Made by a program: the position numbers and the translations under genes. Shown in pieces: positions 16,684 to 24,963 of a DNA stretch of 64,000 nt. The stretch is from NCBI RefSeq assembly GCF_900109045.1, contig NZ_FNYL01000012.1:186001-250000 (forward strand), given 5' to 3'. This DNA is from Dyadobacter sp. SG02 (GTDB lineage: Bacteria; Bacteroidota; Bacteroidia; Cytophagales; Spirosomataceae). Under the pieces are notes generated by a model. The model searched no databases, had not been told where the DNA came from, and saw only the letters and a list, made by a program, of their open reading frames with translations. Numbering within the stretch: position 1 is the first letter of the stretch; each line of letters opens with the position of its first letter.

Positions 16684-16729
16684 AACGAGGGCGTTTTTTA
16701 CCGTTGAAATTTGAACGAGGGCGTTTTTT
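16684..16729 (+). repeat. two direct copies of a 16-bp repeat, left flank of the HEPN module
   Basis: AACGAGGGCGTTTTTT occurs at 16684-16699 and again at 16714-16729. Its exact reverse complement occurs at 17836-17851, on the far side of the two HEPN-module genes. ACGCAGGTAA also occurs on both flanks (near 16756 and 17828). This looks like the ends of a small mobile or inserted unit. Confidence 0.6.
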
Positions 16730-17015
16730 CAATATTTTTACCTTCGTTCTTAATACGCAGGTAACATATCAAAACCGTCGGAAACTACCTGAAAAGCCTG
16801 GAAGAAAAGAATTTCCTGCAAAGTGTAACAGTTGGAAAAGAGAAGCTCTATCTGAACTTCCGGCTTATGAATGTGCTGAAAAGTTAAAGCACCAACCTCA
16901 ATGCACCCGCTTGCACATCCGTCAAGTGACTTTGCACATTTGATTCTTGATCCAACTGCAACAAATCCTAGTTTGCTTTTAACTTATTCATCTGCAAACT
17001 AAAATCCATCAGACC

Positions 17016-17435
17016 TTGGCAAGTGCTGCTACTTTGAAATTACTGGCGCTCGAACGGCTGCGCGATGCGGAATGCCTCATTGCGAATGGCAATATTGGTG
17101 GTGCGTACTACATCGGTGGCTACGCGATTGAGCTGGCTTTGAAAGCGGTGGTTTGCAGAAAGCTGGATATTGAGATGTTTGAGAAAGATGCGGTGCCGAG
17201 GCATATCTCGAAATCTTTTATGATTCATGACCTCTCCGACCTCATTACACTGGCAGGGTTATCGCGTGAATTAGAAACCCACTGCCGGTCCGACTCTGCT
17301 TTTCAAATAAGCTGGTCACTAGTATCAGACTGGTCAGAACAACGTAGGTATGACCTGGCATGCCAGCCGGAAAAAGCTAAAATTTTCGTATTTTCACTCA
17401 AAATTGTCATGCTATGGCTGCAAAAGAGTTGGTAG
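17016..17435 (+). CDS. HEPN-domain protein
   Basis: No ATG exists in this open frame; TTG at 17016 is the best start, giving 139 residues. The sequence is all-helical and HEPN-like: LALERLRDAECLIANGNIGGAYYIGGYAIELALKAVV, then KSFMIHDLSDLITLAG, then WSEQRRYD near the C-terminus. The RNase-type Rx4-6H motif of toxic HEPN proteins is not evident. The following gene overlaps by 22 bases, typical of a coupled two-gene module such as a toxin-antitoxin or defence pair. The pair lies between inverted 16-bp repeats. Role as a toxin is possible but unproven. Confidence 0.6.
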   Translation: MASAATLKLLALERLRDAECLIANGNIGGAYYIGGYAIELALKAVVCRKLDIEMFEKDAVPRHISKSFMIHDLSDLITLAGLSRELETHCRSDSAFQISWSLVSDWSEQRRYDLACQPEKAKIFVFSLKIVMLWLQKSW

Positions 17436-17776
17436 CAACGCTCACCAAAGTGTTTCAGGAAGCGAAGAATGAAGGGCTAATCGTAAATGCGATCGGACTC
17501 GCCCCGGCGCATCATGGCATGGTAAAAAATCGGTTCGTACTGGGTGTGAGCGCTCCATCCCTTTCCGGGGTACATAAATACGATAAGATGGCAATCATCA
17601 TTACGTTGCTTTGGTCGAAACTTACACTTGACGAGCGTGGAATGATTGAGCGAGTTCGGGTGTTCGACAACGAGGAAATCCTGGATGATCTTAAATACAA
17701 CGATTTCGAGGATTATCCCTACGAGGGCTACGATGGCATTCAACGAAAACTGCCTCAGCTATATCCTGTGGAGTAA
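17414..17776 (+). CDS. unknown partner of the HEPN protein
   Basis: This 120-residue acidic, soluble protein is of no recognised family. It has an N-terminal helix (MAAKELVATLTKVFQEAKNEG), a central strand-rich part (NRFVLGVSAP, KMAIIITLLWSKL) and an acidic Tyr-rich tail (DDLKYNDFEDYPYEGYDG). It starts inside the HEPN gene, overlapping by 22 bases, so translation is coupled. By position it would be the antitoxin or second component. It is not a recognisable minimal nucleotidyltransferase, so this is not the classic HEPN/MNT pair. Confidence 0.55.
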   Translation: MAAKELVATLTKVFQEAKNEGLIVNAIGLAPAHHGMVKNRFVLGVSAPSLSGVHKYDKMAIIITLLWSKLTLDERGMIERVRVFDNEEILDDLKYNDFEDYPYEGYDGIQRKLPQLYPVE

Positions 17777-17835
17777 TGCACTTCCAAACAAGGGCGTTTT
17801 TCTTCATTTTTCGCCCTCGTCCAAAAAACGCAGGT

Positions 17836-17851
17836 AAAAAACGCCCTCGTT
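17836..17851 (-). repeat. inverted copy of the 16-bp repeat, right flank of the HEPN module
   Basis: AAAAAACGCCCTCGTT is the exact reverse complement of the left-flank repeat. It overlaps the TAA stop codon of the first sulfatase gene (17850-17852), so insertion of the unit may have set that gene's 3' end. Another partial copy (AAGGGCG...CGCCCTCG) lies at about 17790-17820 and could form a hairpin. Confidence 0.6.
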
Positions 17852-19223
17852 ATTTCACCTCTTTTTTCAATTCCCCATACCGCCTCCTTAGCTTCTCCAA
17901 CCGTAATTTTTCCGAGCTTCGCTTCGCCAAATTCACTGTCTCATGCGGGTCCTTCGCATTGTCATAAAGCTCCTCATACCCATGCTCGGTATAAATCATG
18001 TATTTCAAATCCGGGGTCACAACACCTTCCACTTTCGGCAGGCGGGGGCTGCCCAGGTAGGTGTGTTCGTAGAAAAAATCCTTGCGGGCTGGTAACTTCT
18101 TTTGCTCGACGGCGAGGAGGTTGTAGCCCTGCACTGCGCGCGGTGCGGCTACGCCCGCGACGGAAAGAATAGTTGGCGCAATATCGATATTCAATGCGAG
18201 CTGATTGGAAGACCGACCTTGCAGGCTTTTCGGCAACGCGCCGCCAGAAATGATCAGCGGCACGCGAATGGATTCTTCAAAACCGAACCACTTCCCCTCC
18301 AAACCATGCTCCCCAAGCGAAAAGCCATTGTCACCCATGAAGATGATGAGGGTATTCTGGTCGATTTTCAGGTCTTTGAGCTGCGCTACCATATTTCCCA
18401 CTACTTCGTCGACGCCGGTAATGAGGCGGTAGTAGTCGCGGGTGGTTTGTTGTCGGAGTTCCGGAGTCGATAATAGCGGTTTCCACCGGTCGCGGCCAAT
18501 GTTTTGCTCGGTGCGAAAGAATGCCGGAAGACTGTCCCAATACTGCGGCGCGGCCGTGAGCGGGTCGGGGATTTTTACGTTTTCGTATAGTGACTTGAAG
18601 CGTTCCTGAACGGGATACTGCGGCGGATTGCCGTCGAGTTCATGCGGCGCTTTGAAGCTTACCGAGAGACAGAAAGGGGCTTCCTTACCCGCAAAACGTT
18701 CGAGAAATTGCGTAATATCCTTACCGACGCTATCGGTATGGTGGATGACATGACCACTTTGATCGACCAGCTCATAGGGTGGCTGGCCTTCCTTTTTCGC
18801 AGCCCAGTAATCGAACAGCGTATCCGGCTGGTTCTTCACCCCGATCCCGAACTTACCTATAAAACCAATCTTGTAACCCGCCTTTCTCAGCAATGCCGGA
18901 TAGGTATCGGCCAATGCGGCCGGTTTGAAATCAGTATTAAAATCATTGATCCCGTGCCGCGACATGTATTGTCCGCTCAGCAAACTGGCTCGACTCACCA
19001 TGCATATGGCCGTGGTAACGTGGGCATTCCGAAACAAAATGCCCCGTTTTGCCAGCGCATCGAGATGCGGGGTCCGGATGACCTTGTTACCCATCGCACC
19101 CAGCGCGTCCCAGCGGTGGTCGTCGGTAAGAAGGAAAATGATATTGGGCTTTTTTGCCTGTTGCGCGAGCGCCGTACACGTATACGCGAGTGCCAGCGCG
19201 ATGATCATTAGTGTCTTTTGCAT
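17850..19223 (-). CDS. secreted S1-family sulfatase with atypical CMVSR site
   Basis: This 457-residue protein has a signal peptide ending at ALAQ. Metal-binding aspartates lie in FLLTDDHRWD. The formylglycine position is C74 in TTAICMVSRAS, i.e. C-x-V-S-R, where the family consensus is C/S-x-P-x-R. The IGKFGIG, GDNGFSLGEHGLEGK and ELYDNAKDPHETVNL motifs are all present. It should hydrolyse a sulfate ester in the periplasm if the cysteine is matured. The ATG at 19223 follows the previous sulfatase stop by one base. It is the last gene of the eight-sulfatase run. Its 3' end touches the 16-bp repeat. Confidence 0.88.
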   Translation of the reverse strand: MQKTLMIIALALAYTCTALAQQAKKPNIIFLLTDDHRWDALGAMGNKVIRTPHLDALAKRGILFRNAHVTTAICMVSRASLLSGQYMSRHGINDFNTDFKPAALADTYPALLRKAGYKIGFIGKFGIGVKNQPDTLFDYWAAKKEGQPPYELVDQSGHVIHHTDSVGKDITQFLERFAGKEAPFCLSVSFKAPHELDGNPPQYPVQERFKSLYENVKIPDPLTAAPQYWDSLPAFFRTEQNIGRDRWKPLLSTPELRQQTTRDYYRLITGVDEVVGNMVAQLKDLKIDQNTLIIFMGDNGFSLGEHGLEGKWFGFEESIRVPLIISGGALPKSLQGRSSNQLALNIDIAPTILSVAGVAAPRAVQGYNLLAVEQKKLPARKDFFYEHTYLGSPRLPKVEGVVTPDLKYMIYTEHGYEELYDNAKDPHETVNLAKRSSEKLRLEKLRRRYGELKKEVK

Positions 19224-19224
19224 A

Positions 19225-20691
19225 TTACAAACCACTCACACGAAGACTGTCCTTGCCGTCGTACCGGTAATTCCATTGCCGCATGTATTCATCGGCGGTG
19301 AGGAACCGGTCTTTGGCTTCCGCGAGTTTCGTCGTGAGCGCTTTTTCGAGTTTTGCCTGCACCGGCGCGTACGCCGGTGAGCCTATGAGATTTTTCAGTT
19401 GATAAGGATCTTTTGCATTATCGTACAAAAGCCACGGACCTTTTAAATCTCTCACATAAGTATATTGTTTCGTGCGAATGCCGCGGTACTCCTTTCCGCC
19501 ATTCAGGAAATTGTTTTCATGAAACGGCACCGGTACTTGTATTAATGCCGACTCGTCGCCGGTTGCTTTCTGTTTACCACTTAACAGCGTGGCATAATTG
19601 GTACCTTCCACGCCCTGAGGAATCTTGATATTACTGATACCCAATAAAGTAGGCAGGATATCAACATTCGAAAAAGGCAATGCAAGTTCTCGCTTCGCAT
19701 TGCCCAGCCCCGCCGGGTAATGCACGAGCAACGGCACCAATATCGATTCGTCCCAGGGTTTCTGTTTCCTGACTTTGCCCTGAGAATAAAGCATATCCCC
19801 ATGATCGGAGGTAAAAAGCAGGATCGTATTTTCTTCAATACCAGCCCTTTTTAATGCCTCAAGAAGGTCACCGGCCGATTTATCGAGCGCGGTGCAATGT
19901 GCATAATAGCCCGCCAGGTCCTTCCGGGCTTTTGCTTGCAGCGAATCGGGTACATTTGGCCGGAGTTTCAACTTCGCGGGGTCGTATATTTTGCGGTAGG
20001 CTTCCGGCGCGGTCTGGTAGGGATCATGCGGCGGTCCCCACGAGAGTACCAGCAGGAACGGGTTATTTTTATTTCTGTCAATAAAGCTGATAGCACTATC
20101 GGTCTGCGGAAACGCGTCGTAGCCGCTCCACTCGTGGCGCACATCGTTTTCATCGAAATAGAACGAGCTATTGTAATCGTGCGTTACTTCGCGGGCCTTC
20201 CAATAATCGAAGCCCTGGCGGCGGTCGGCCGGAACGGCGCGGTTGCGGGCGGCGAATTGCTTCTCGTTGTTGGCCTGCCCGTTGATATGCCATTTGCCGA
20301 TGTAGCCGGTTGCATAACCCTCTTGTTTGTAAATCTCGGCCATTGTAAGCGCCTCATTCCGCAAAGGCCTGTCATTGTAAAACACCCCATGCGTGAGCGG
20401 GTACTGGCCCGTGAGCAGGCTCGCCCGCGCGGGGCTGCATACGGGCATCACGGAAACGGCGGTCGTAAAAACCACACTCCGTTGCGCCAGTTTGTCGAGA
20501 TTGGGCGTTTTCACATCCGCATTACCCGCATATCCGAGCGACTGCGCATTCCACTGATCGGCAAGTACTATCACGATATTAGGCTTGCGCGGCGCTGGCT
20601 TCCGGTCGGTTTTCAATGCAAAACCGGTTGCCATCGCCAGCACAAGGCCCGCGATCGACAACCGGATCACATTTCGGTATTGTAAAATCAT
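19225..20691 (-). CDS. secreted S1-family sulfatase
   Basis: This 488-residue sulfatase has a canonical site CSPAR (C85 becomes formylglycine). Metal-ligand motifs are VLADQWNAQSLG and LFTSDHGDML; the usual first DD is replaced by ADQ, as in choline-sulfatase/heparan-type relatives. It is exported by an N-terminal hydrophobic segment (residues 8-25). The conserved YIGKWHING and LSWGPPHDPY motifs support activity. It overlaps the preceding gene by 4 bases. Substrate cannot be told; the family includes enzymes on glycosaminoglycan or choline sulfate. Confidence 0.9.
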   Translation of the reverse strand: MILQYRNVIRLSIAGLVLAMATGFALKTDRKPAPRKPNIVIVLADQWNAQSLGYAGNADVKTPNLDKLAQRSVVFTTAVSVMPVCSPARASLLTGQYPLTHGVFYNDRPLRNEALTMAEIYKQEGYATGYIGKWHINGQANNEKQFAARNRAVPADRRQGFDYWKAREVTHDYNSSFYFDENDVRHEWSGYDAFPQTDSAISFIDRNKNNPFLLVLSWGPPHDPYQTAPEAYRKIYDPAKLKLRPNVPDSLQAKARKDLAGYYAHCTALDKSAGDLLEALKRAGIEENTILLFTSDHGDMLYSQGKVRKQKPWDESILVPLLVHYPAGLGNAKRELALPFSNVDILPTLLGISNIKIPQGVEGTNYATLLSGKQKATGDESALIQVPVPFHENNFLNGGKEYRGIRTKQYTYVRDLKGPWLLYDNAKDPYQLKNLIGSPAYAPVQAKLEKALTTKLAEAKDRFLTADEYMRQWNYRYDGKDSLRVSGL

Positions 20692-22118
20692 TTCCCTGCC
20701 GCTTGCTCCGCTTCCGGATATCCTTTTTTCAACAACACGGCCAGCTCATTGACGGTAATGACGAAATTATTATCCTTCGCCAGGTTGGTAAACTCGCCCG
20801 GGTCTTTCTGGTGATCGTAGAGTTCCACACCTGCCCTGCCGCCGTCCCATTCGGTATAGCGGAAACGTTCCGTACGTATGCTGCGGCCGAAAATCTGGCC
20901 TCTCTTAACCTGGGTGTAAGCAGGCTTATTCCACGGAGCAGCCGGGTTTTTCAGCAATGGCGTGAGGCTTTTGCCCTGCAAATTCTGCTTCGGATCGAGG
21001 CCGCAGAGTTCTGCCAGGGTCGGGTAAATATCAACCAACTCCACGGTGCGGGCGGATGCTTTGCCTTTCGTCCCGCCCGGAACCGAAATGATCAGCGGCA
21101 CGCGTGCGGAGTTTTCGAAGAGGCTTTGCTTCATCCATTGTCCGTGCTGGCCCACATTGTAGCCGTGGTCGCTCCAAAGCACGATAATGGTTTTCTCGGC
21201 GAGTTTCAGTTTGTCAACGGCATCGATGAGTTTCCCTACCTGTGCATCCATAAAACTGATGGTTGCATAATACCCGCGTAACGCTTCACGACGTTTCGCT
21301 TCGTCCAGGCCCCAGTGGGGCGGTTTGGTAAACAATGCAGCTTCGGGAACATCGTCGAGGTCGTTCGGGATCTCTTTGGGAAGCGGTACCTGGTCTACCG
21401 GGTACATATCGAAATATTTCTGAGGCGCCACATAAGGGGTATGGGGCCTGAAAAAGCCCACAGCCAGGAAAAACGGCTCGTTCTTTTTCTCGGTCATGAT
21501 CTTGATGGCCTCGCTGGCGATCATCCCGTCGGTTTGTTCCTCGTCCGTCCCTTCCGTCGCACGCCAGGCCAGTGCGCTTCCCAGCCCACGGTCCGGCGTG
21601 AGGTTTTTGATCAATGGCTCCTCGGTTTTATCACGACCTTTGGGGTTCACCCGGTGGTTCCACGAATCGGGGTCGTCCAGGCCGTCGGTGCCGATTTGCC
21701 CCGGCACGCCGTAATGGTAAATCTTGCCTACCCGTGCACTGTAATAATCATTGTTTTTAAAAAGCTGGGGTAACGTGACAACGTCCGGCAGATTTTTGCG
21801 GAAATGCGTCTGCAACTCATAAATCTTCGTCACATCGGGCCGCTGGCCCGTAAGCAGCGAAGAGCGACTGGGGCTGCAAAGCGGAAACTGCGTATATGCC
21901 TTATCGAACCGCACGCCCCGCCGGGCCAGCCGGTCGATATTCGGGGATTTCACGAATGTGTTCCCGTAAGTACCCAGGTCGTTGTTAAGGTCATCGACCG
22001 CGATGAACAGGACATTGTATTTCGGCTTAGCCTTCTCGTCTCCGTCCGGGGCTGCCGATACCGCAAAAGGAGTGAGTGAAAGCGCTGCCAGCGCCAGCAA
22101 TGCGTATTTTTTCATCAT
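20688..22118 (-). CDS. secreted S1-family sulfatase, iduronate-2-sulfatase-like
   Basis: This 476-residue sulfatase has a signal peptide (cleavage near VSAA) and site CSPSR (C81). The opening NVLFIAVDDLNNDLGTYGN and the motifs SARVGKIYHYG, FFRPHTPYVAP and WSDHGYNVGQHGQWMKQSLFE match iduronate-2-sulfatase-type enzymes. Its closest relative in the window is the next sulfatase (22134-23525), so the pair may be a duplication. Methionines 1 and 2 are both possible starts. Expected location is the periplasm or cell surface. Confidence 0.9.
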   Translation of the reverse strand: MMKKYALLALAALSLTPFAVSAAPDGDEKAKPKYNVLFIAVDDLNNDLGTYGNTFVKSPNIDRLARRGVRFDKAYTQFPLCSPSRSSLLTGQRPDVTKIYELQTHFRKNLPDVVTLPQLFKNNDYYSARVGKIYHYGVPGQIGTDGLDDPDSWNHRVNPKGRDKTEEPLIKNLTPDRGLGSALAWRATEGTDEEQTDGMIASEAIKIMTEKKNEPFFLAVGFFRPHTPYVAPQKYFDMYPVDQVPLPKEIPNDLDDVPEAALFTKPPHWGLDEAKRREALRGYYATISFMDAQVGKLIDAVDKLKLAEKTIIVLWSDHGYNVGQHGQWMKQSLFENSARVPLIISVPGGTKGKASARTVELVDIYPTLAELCGLDPKQNLQGKSLTPLLKNPAAPWNKPAYTQVKRGQIFGRSIRTERFRYTEWDGGRAGVELYDHQKDPGEFTNLAKDNNFVITVNELAVLLKKGYPEAEQAAGK

Positions 22119-22133
22119 AACTTATGGTTTGAT

Positions 22134-23525
22134 TTATTCTTTGCCCTCTTTCACTGTCGGGGCGTCCTTCGCGTCGGTTTTCGGCAAAGACTTTGCCAGT
22201 TCCGCCTTCACCGACGCATATTTCGCATCCTTTGCCAGGTTCTTCCATTCCTGCGGGTCTGCGTCGTGGTCGTAAAGCTCCTCCGAGCCGTCGTTGTAGC
22301 GGATATACCGGTATTTTTCGGACCGTACCGCGTGATTGCCAAATCCGTGAGTTGTAACCGAGACATGGCTCCACGCAGCTGCCGGATTTTTCAGCAACGG
22401 CACGATGCTGTTTCCTTCCACGCCTTTTTTGGCAGGTAATTTACACAATTCGGTGAGGGTAGGGTAAATATCCATCAGGTTCACGGTGCGTTCCGAAACG
22501 CCGCTCGCTTTCGACAAGCCCGGCGCATAAACGATAAACGGAACCCGCGAAGCCTCTTCCCACAGTGCGAATTTCCGCCAATGTTCCTTCTCACCCAGGT
22601 GCCAGCCATGATCGCCGAAGAAAACGATGACCGTGTTTTTGGCATACGCACTTTTTTCCAATGCATCCAGCAAACGACCGATCTGCCCGTCCGCGAACGT
22701 AATGCTCGCCAGATACCCCTGCACGGCCTTTGCCCATTGCTTATGCTCTACAATAAACTTGTGATCGCCCTTCGGCTTCGCGATTTTCACCCCCGCATCC
22801 GGCACATCCTGCAAGTCGTTGGCAATGGTTTTGGGTAGTTTAATGGAGGACAAGGGATACTGGTCAAAATACTTCTGCGGCACATACCAAGGCAAATGCG
22901 GCCTCGTGAAACCAACAGCCAGGAAGAACGGCTTTTCATGTTTATCCTTTAAAAAACCAATCCCTTCATTCACAACCTTATAATCACCCATATCCTCATC
23001 CTGCACATTCACGGGGCTCCAATCGAAATGCGCGAAGCCGTTTACCGGTGCCTTCGGAGGCTCCGGCGATTTGGGAATACCGAAATAGGAAGGCCACGAA
23101 GCATTGTCGTTGAATGCATTATGAAAAATCTTGCCTGCTCCTTTTACTTCGTACCCATTGGCCGTGAAGTATTGCGGAATAGTCACAGCGTCCTTCAAAA
23201 CCGGCCGCCACGGCTGATTGTTATGGTAAACCCCTGAGCTCGACGGCCTCACGCCCGTGAGCAGGCTCGCGCGCGACGGGTTACACGCAGGCGCGGAGCA
23301 ATAGGCCCTTTTGAAAATCACCCCCTTTTTCGCCAGCTTGTCGATATTCGGGGTTTTAATGCCGGGATACCCTTCAAACGGCCCGATCCAGTCGTTCATA
23401 TCGTCGACCGCGATGAAGAGGACGTTGTATTGGTTGTCCTGCGCTTTGGCGTTTTGGGCAAATGTGTCCAGCCCCGGCAGTATCGCGAACGCCAGTAATA
23501 CGCCACGTTGAAATTTTCTGATCAT
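22134..23525 (-). CDS. secreted S1-family sulfatase, iduronate-2-sulfatase-like
   Basis: This 463-residue sulfatase has site CNPSR (C81), signal peptide to about residue 24 and opening NVLFIAVDDMNDWIGPFEG. KGAGKIFHNAFND, GFTRPHLPWYVPQKY and FFGDHGWHLGEKEHWRKFALWEE follow the iduronate-sulfatase pattern shared with the gene at 20688-22118. It is spaced 15 bases from that gene and 18 from the next sulfatase. The C-terminus (DAKDAPTVKEGKE) is charged and variable. Substrate unknown beyond the family hint. Confidence 0.9.
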   Translation of the reverse strand: MIRKFQRGVLLAFAILPGLDTFAQNAKAQDNQYNVLFIAVDDMNDWIGPFEGYPGIKTPNIDKLAKKGVIFKRAYCSAPACNPSRASLLTGVRPSSSGVYHNNQPWRPVLKDAVTIPQYFTANGYEVKGAGKIFHNAFNDNASWPSYFGIPKSPEPPKAPVNGFAHFDWSPVNVQDEDMGDYKVVNEGIGFLKDKHEKPFFLAVGFTRPHLPWYVPQKYFDQYPLSSIKLPKTIANDLQDVPDAGVKIAKPKGDHKFIVEHKQWAKAVQGYLASITFADGQIGRLLDALEKSAYAKNTVIVFFGDHGWHLGEKEHWRKFALWEEASRVPFIVYAPGLSKASGVSERTVNLMDIYPTLTELCKLPAKKGVEGNSIVPLLKNPAAAWSHVSVTTHGFGNHAVRSEKYRYIRYNDGSEELYDHDADPQEWKNLAKDAKYASVKAELAKSLPKTDAKDAPTVKEGKE

Positions 23526-23543
23526 AGTATTTATTTTAATGCA

Positions 23544-24908
23544 TTAATCCGCCTTATCCGCAAACGCCGGGTCGGGTTCCAAGCCGGGCAATATCACTTT
23601 CGCGACGCCCGGGTCGCCGAATTTCCAGGCCGGGAGCTTATCCATTTCCGCCTGAAAAACCTTTCTGATCTTCTCTCCTTCGACGCCTGCCTTGCCCGAT
23701 GCAATAGGGTTCTTTTCTTCAATATCCTTTTGCAAATCATAAAAACGGCCGTCGGAATAGAGCTTGTAATGCCGGTCCCTGAAAAAGCGGGCCGATTGCT
23801 TGTTGGCCGCTTCCGAGTGAATGGGCTGGTAATGCGAGAAAATCCATTTCCGCGGCGTGCCTTTTTCGCCTTTGATCTGCGGCAGAATGCTGGTACCGTC
23901 GGTATTCCAGCCGGCAGGCACTTTTACATTTGCGGCCTGCGCGATGGTGGGGAGTATATCCGTGAAATCGACGAGATCATTGGTTTCGTGGGTTTTGTAA
24001 CGCCCGGAGCCCCAGTTGACGATCAAGGGCACGTGATGCCCGCGGTCGATAGTGAGCCCTTTGCCGCCTTGCAGCTTGCTGCCGTCTTTCAGCTGCGTCA
24101 CGATCGGCCTGCCGGTGCCGTTGTCGCCGGTGAAAATGATGATGGTATTTTCATACAGTCCCAGCGCTTTCAGTTTTTGCACGATCTTGCCTACATTTTT
24201 ATCCAAATAGGAAACCATATCCCTGAAATTCGCCGTATCCTTCTTAAAACGCCCTTCCACGTCCGGTTTCCAGCTTTTGCTGTCGGGCGTCGGCAGGAAA
24301 GGGTCATGCACGAGCGCCATCGGGAAATAGGCCAGGAACTTGCGGTCCTTATTCTTTTCAATGAAATCGAGCATATAATCGGTGAAAATATCCGGCCCGT
24401 AATCGTCGGCATCCGTTTTCAGGATTTCGCCGTCGCGATCGATGAGCGGTTTGGCGTAGCGTTCCCCCTCGCGGCGTGGTTTACTGAGCTGCCAGAGGCA
24501 ATACTGGTCAAAACCGAAGTGTTTCGGCAGTCTCTGATTGGCGCCGAGTTGCCATTTGCCGGCAATGGCGGTAGTGTAACCCGCCTCTTTCGCCAGGTGC
24601 GCGAAAGTCTTCTGGTCCTGGTTCAAAAAGCCGAATTCGGAGTAGTTCTTATAGTTATACTTCCCGGTCATGATCTGCACGCGGGAAGGCGTGCAAAGCG
24701 GTTGCGAAAAGCCATAGTTGAATTTCAATCCTTCTTTGGCGAGTTGGTCGATATTCGGGGTCTGGTAGGTGCTTCCGTAGGTACCAATGCATTCTTTGCC
24801 CATATCGTCGGCCAGGATCAGGACGATGTTCGGCGTTTGCTTCTGCGCCAGCGCCGGGGCGAGTGCCAGGAGCGTCAGGAGCAGGGTCAGGTGTTGTTTT
24901 AGGGTCAT
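23544..24908 (-). CDS. secreted S1-family sulfatase
   Basis: The ATG at 24908 gives 454 residues and a good signal peptide ending ALAQ; the frame runs ten codons further upstream through a repeat array. The site is CTPSR (C72). The metal motif VLILADDMGKECIGTYG and FTGDNGTGRP are present. The fold is that of S1 sulfatases with an unusual C-terminal end (EKNPIASGKAGVEGEKIRK, LEPDPAFADKAD). Its start codon lies inside the first unit of a 10-bp repeat array (24904-24963), which may influence initiation. Confidence 0.88.
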   Translation of the reverse strand: MTLKQHLTLLLTLLALAPALAQKQTPNIVLILADDMGKECIGTYGSTYQTPNIDQLAKEGLKFNYGFSQPLCTPSRVQIMTGKYNYKNYSEFGFLNQDQKTFAHLAKEAGYTTAIAGKWQLGANQRLPKHFGFDQYCLWQLSKPRREGERYAKPLIDRDGEILKTDADDYGPDIFTDYMLDFIEKNKDRKFLAYFPMALVHDPFLPTPDSKSWKPDVEGRFKKDTANFRDMVSYLDKNVGKIVQKLKALGLYENTIIIFTGDNGTGRPIVTQLKDGSKLQGGKGLTIDRGHHVPLIVNWGSGRYKTHETNDLVDFTDILPTIAQAANVKVPAGWNTDGTSILPQIKGEKGTPRKWIFSHYQPIHSEAANKQSARFFRDRHYKLYSDGRFYDLQKDIEEKNPIASGKAGVEGEKIRKVFQAEMDKLPAWKFGDPGVAKVILPGLEPDPAFADKAD

Positions 24909-24963
24909 GGGTTGTCGGGTATGGTCAGACATTGTCAAGTGTTGTCGGGTATGGTCAAATATT
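24904..24963. repeat. 10-bp tandem repeat array R1 (six units, single arm)
   Basis: Six consecutive degenerate 10-bp units begin with GTC: GTCATGGGTT, GTCGGGTATG, GTCAGACATT, GTCAAGTGTT, GTCGGGTATG, GTCAAATATT. The array spans the junction between two sulfatase genes, from the start codon of the gene at 23544-24908 to the stop codon of the next. It matches the left arms of R2 (31925-32043) and R3 (56798-56917) but has no inverted partner arm. Confidence 0.75.

Larger units (their letters stand above)
16427..17015. other. long intergenic region with leader RNA, operator and repeats
   Basis: This 589-base region holds, from the desulfurase outward: ~125 bases of leader without recognised features, the SAM-like leader fold (16552-16616), palindrome site B (16633-16649) and two direct copies of a 16-bp repeat (16684-16729). 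It ends with ~280 bases in which no gene is recognised before the HEPN module. Confidence 0.6.

Noticed and set aside
23508..24902. Plus-strand open frame of 464 residues opposite a sulfatase
   Set aside because: Length comes from GC-rich codon structure of the minus-strand sulfatase; the translation has no signal peptide or family motif.
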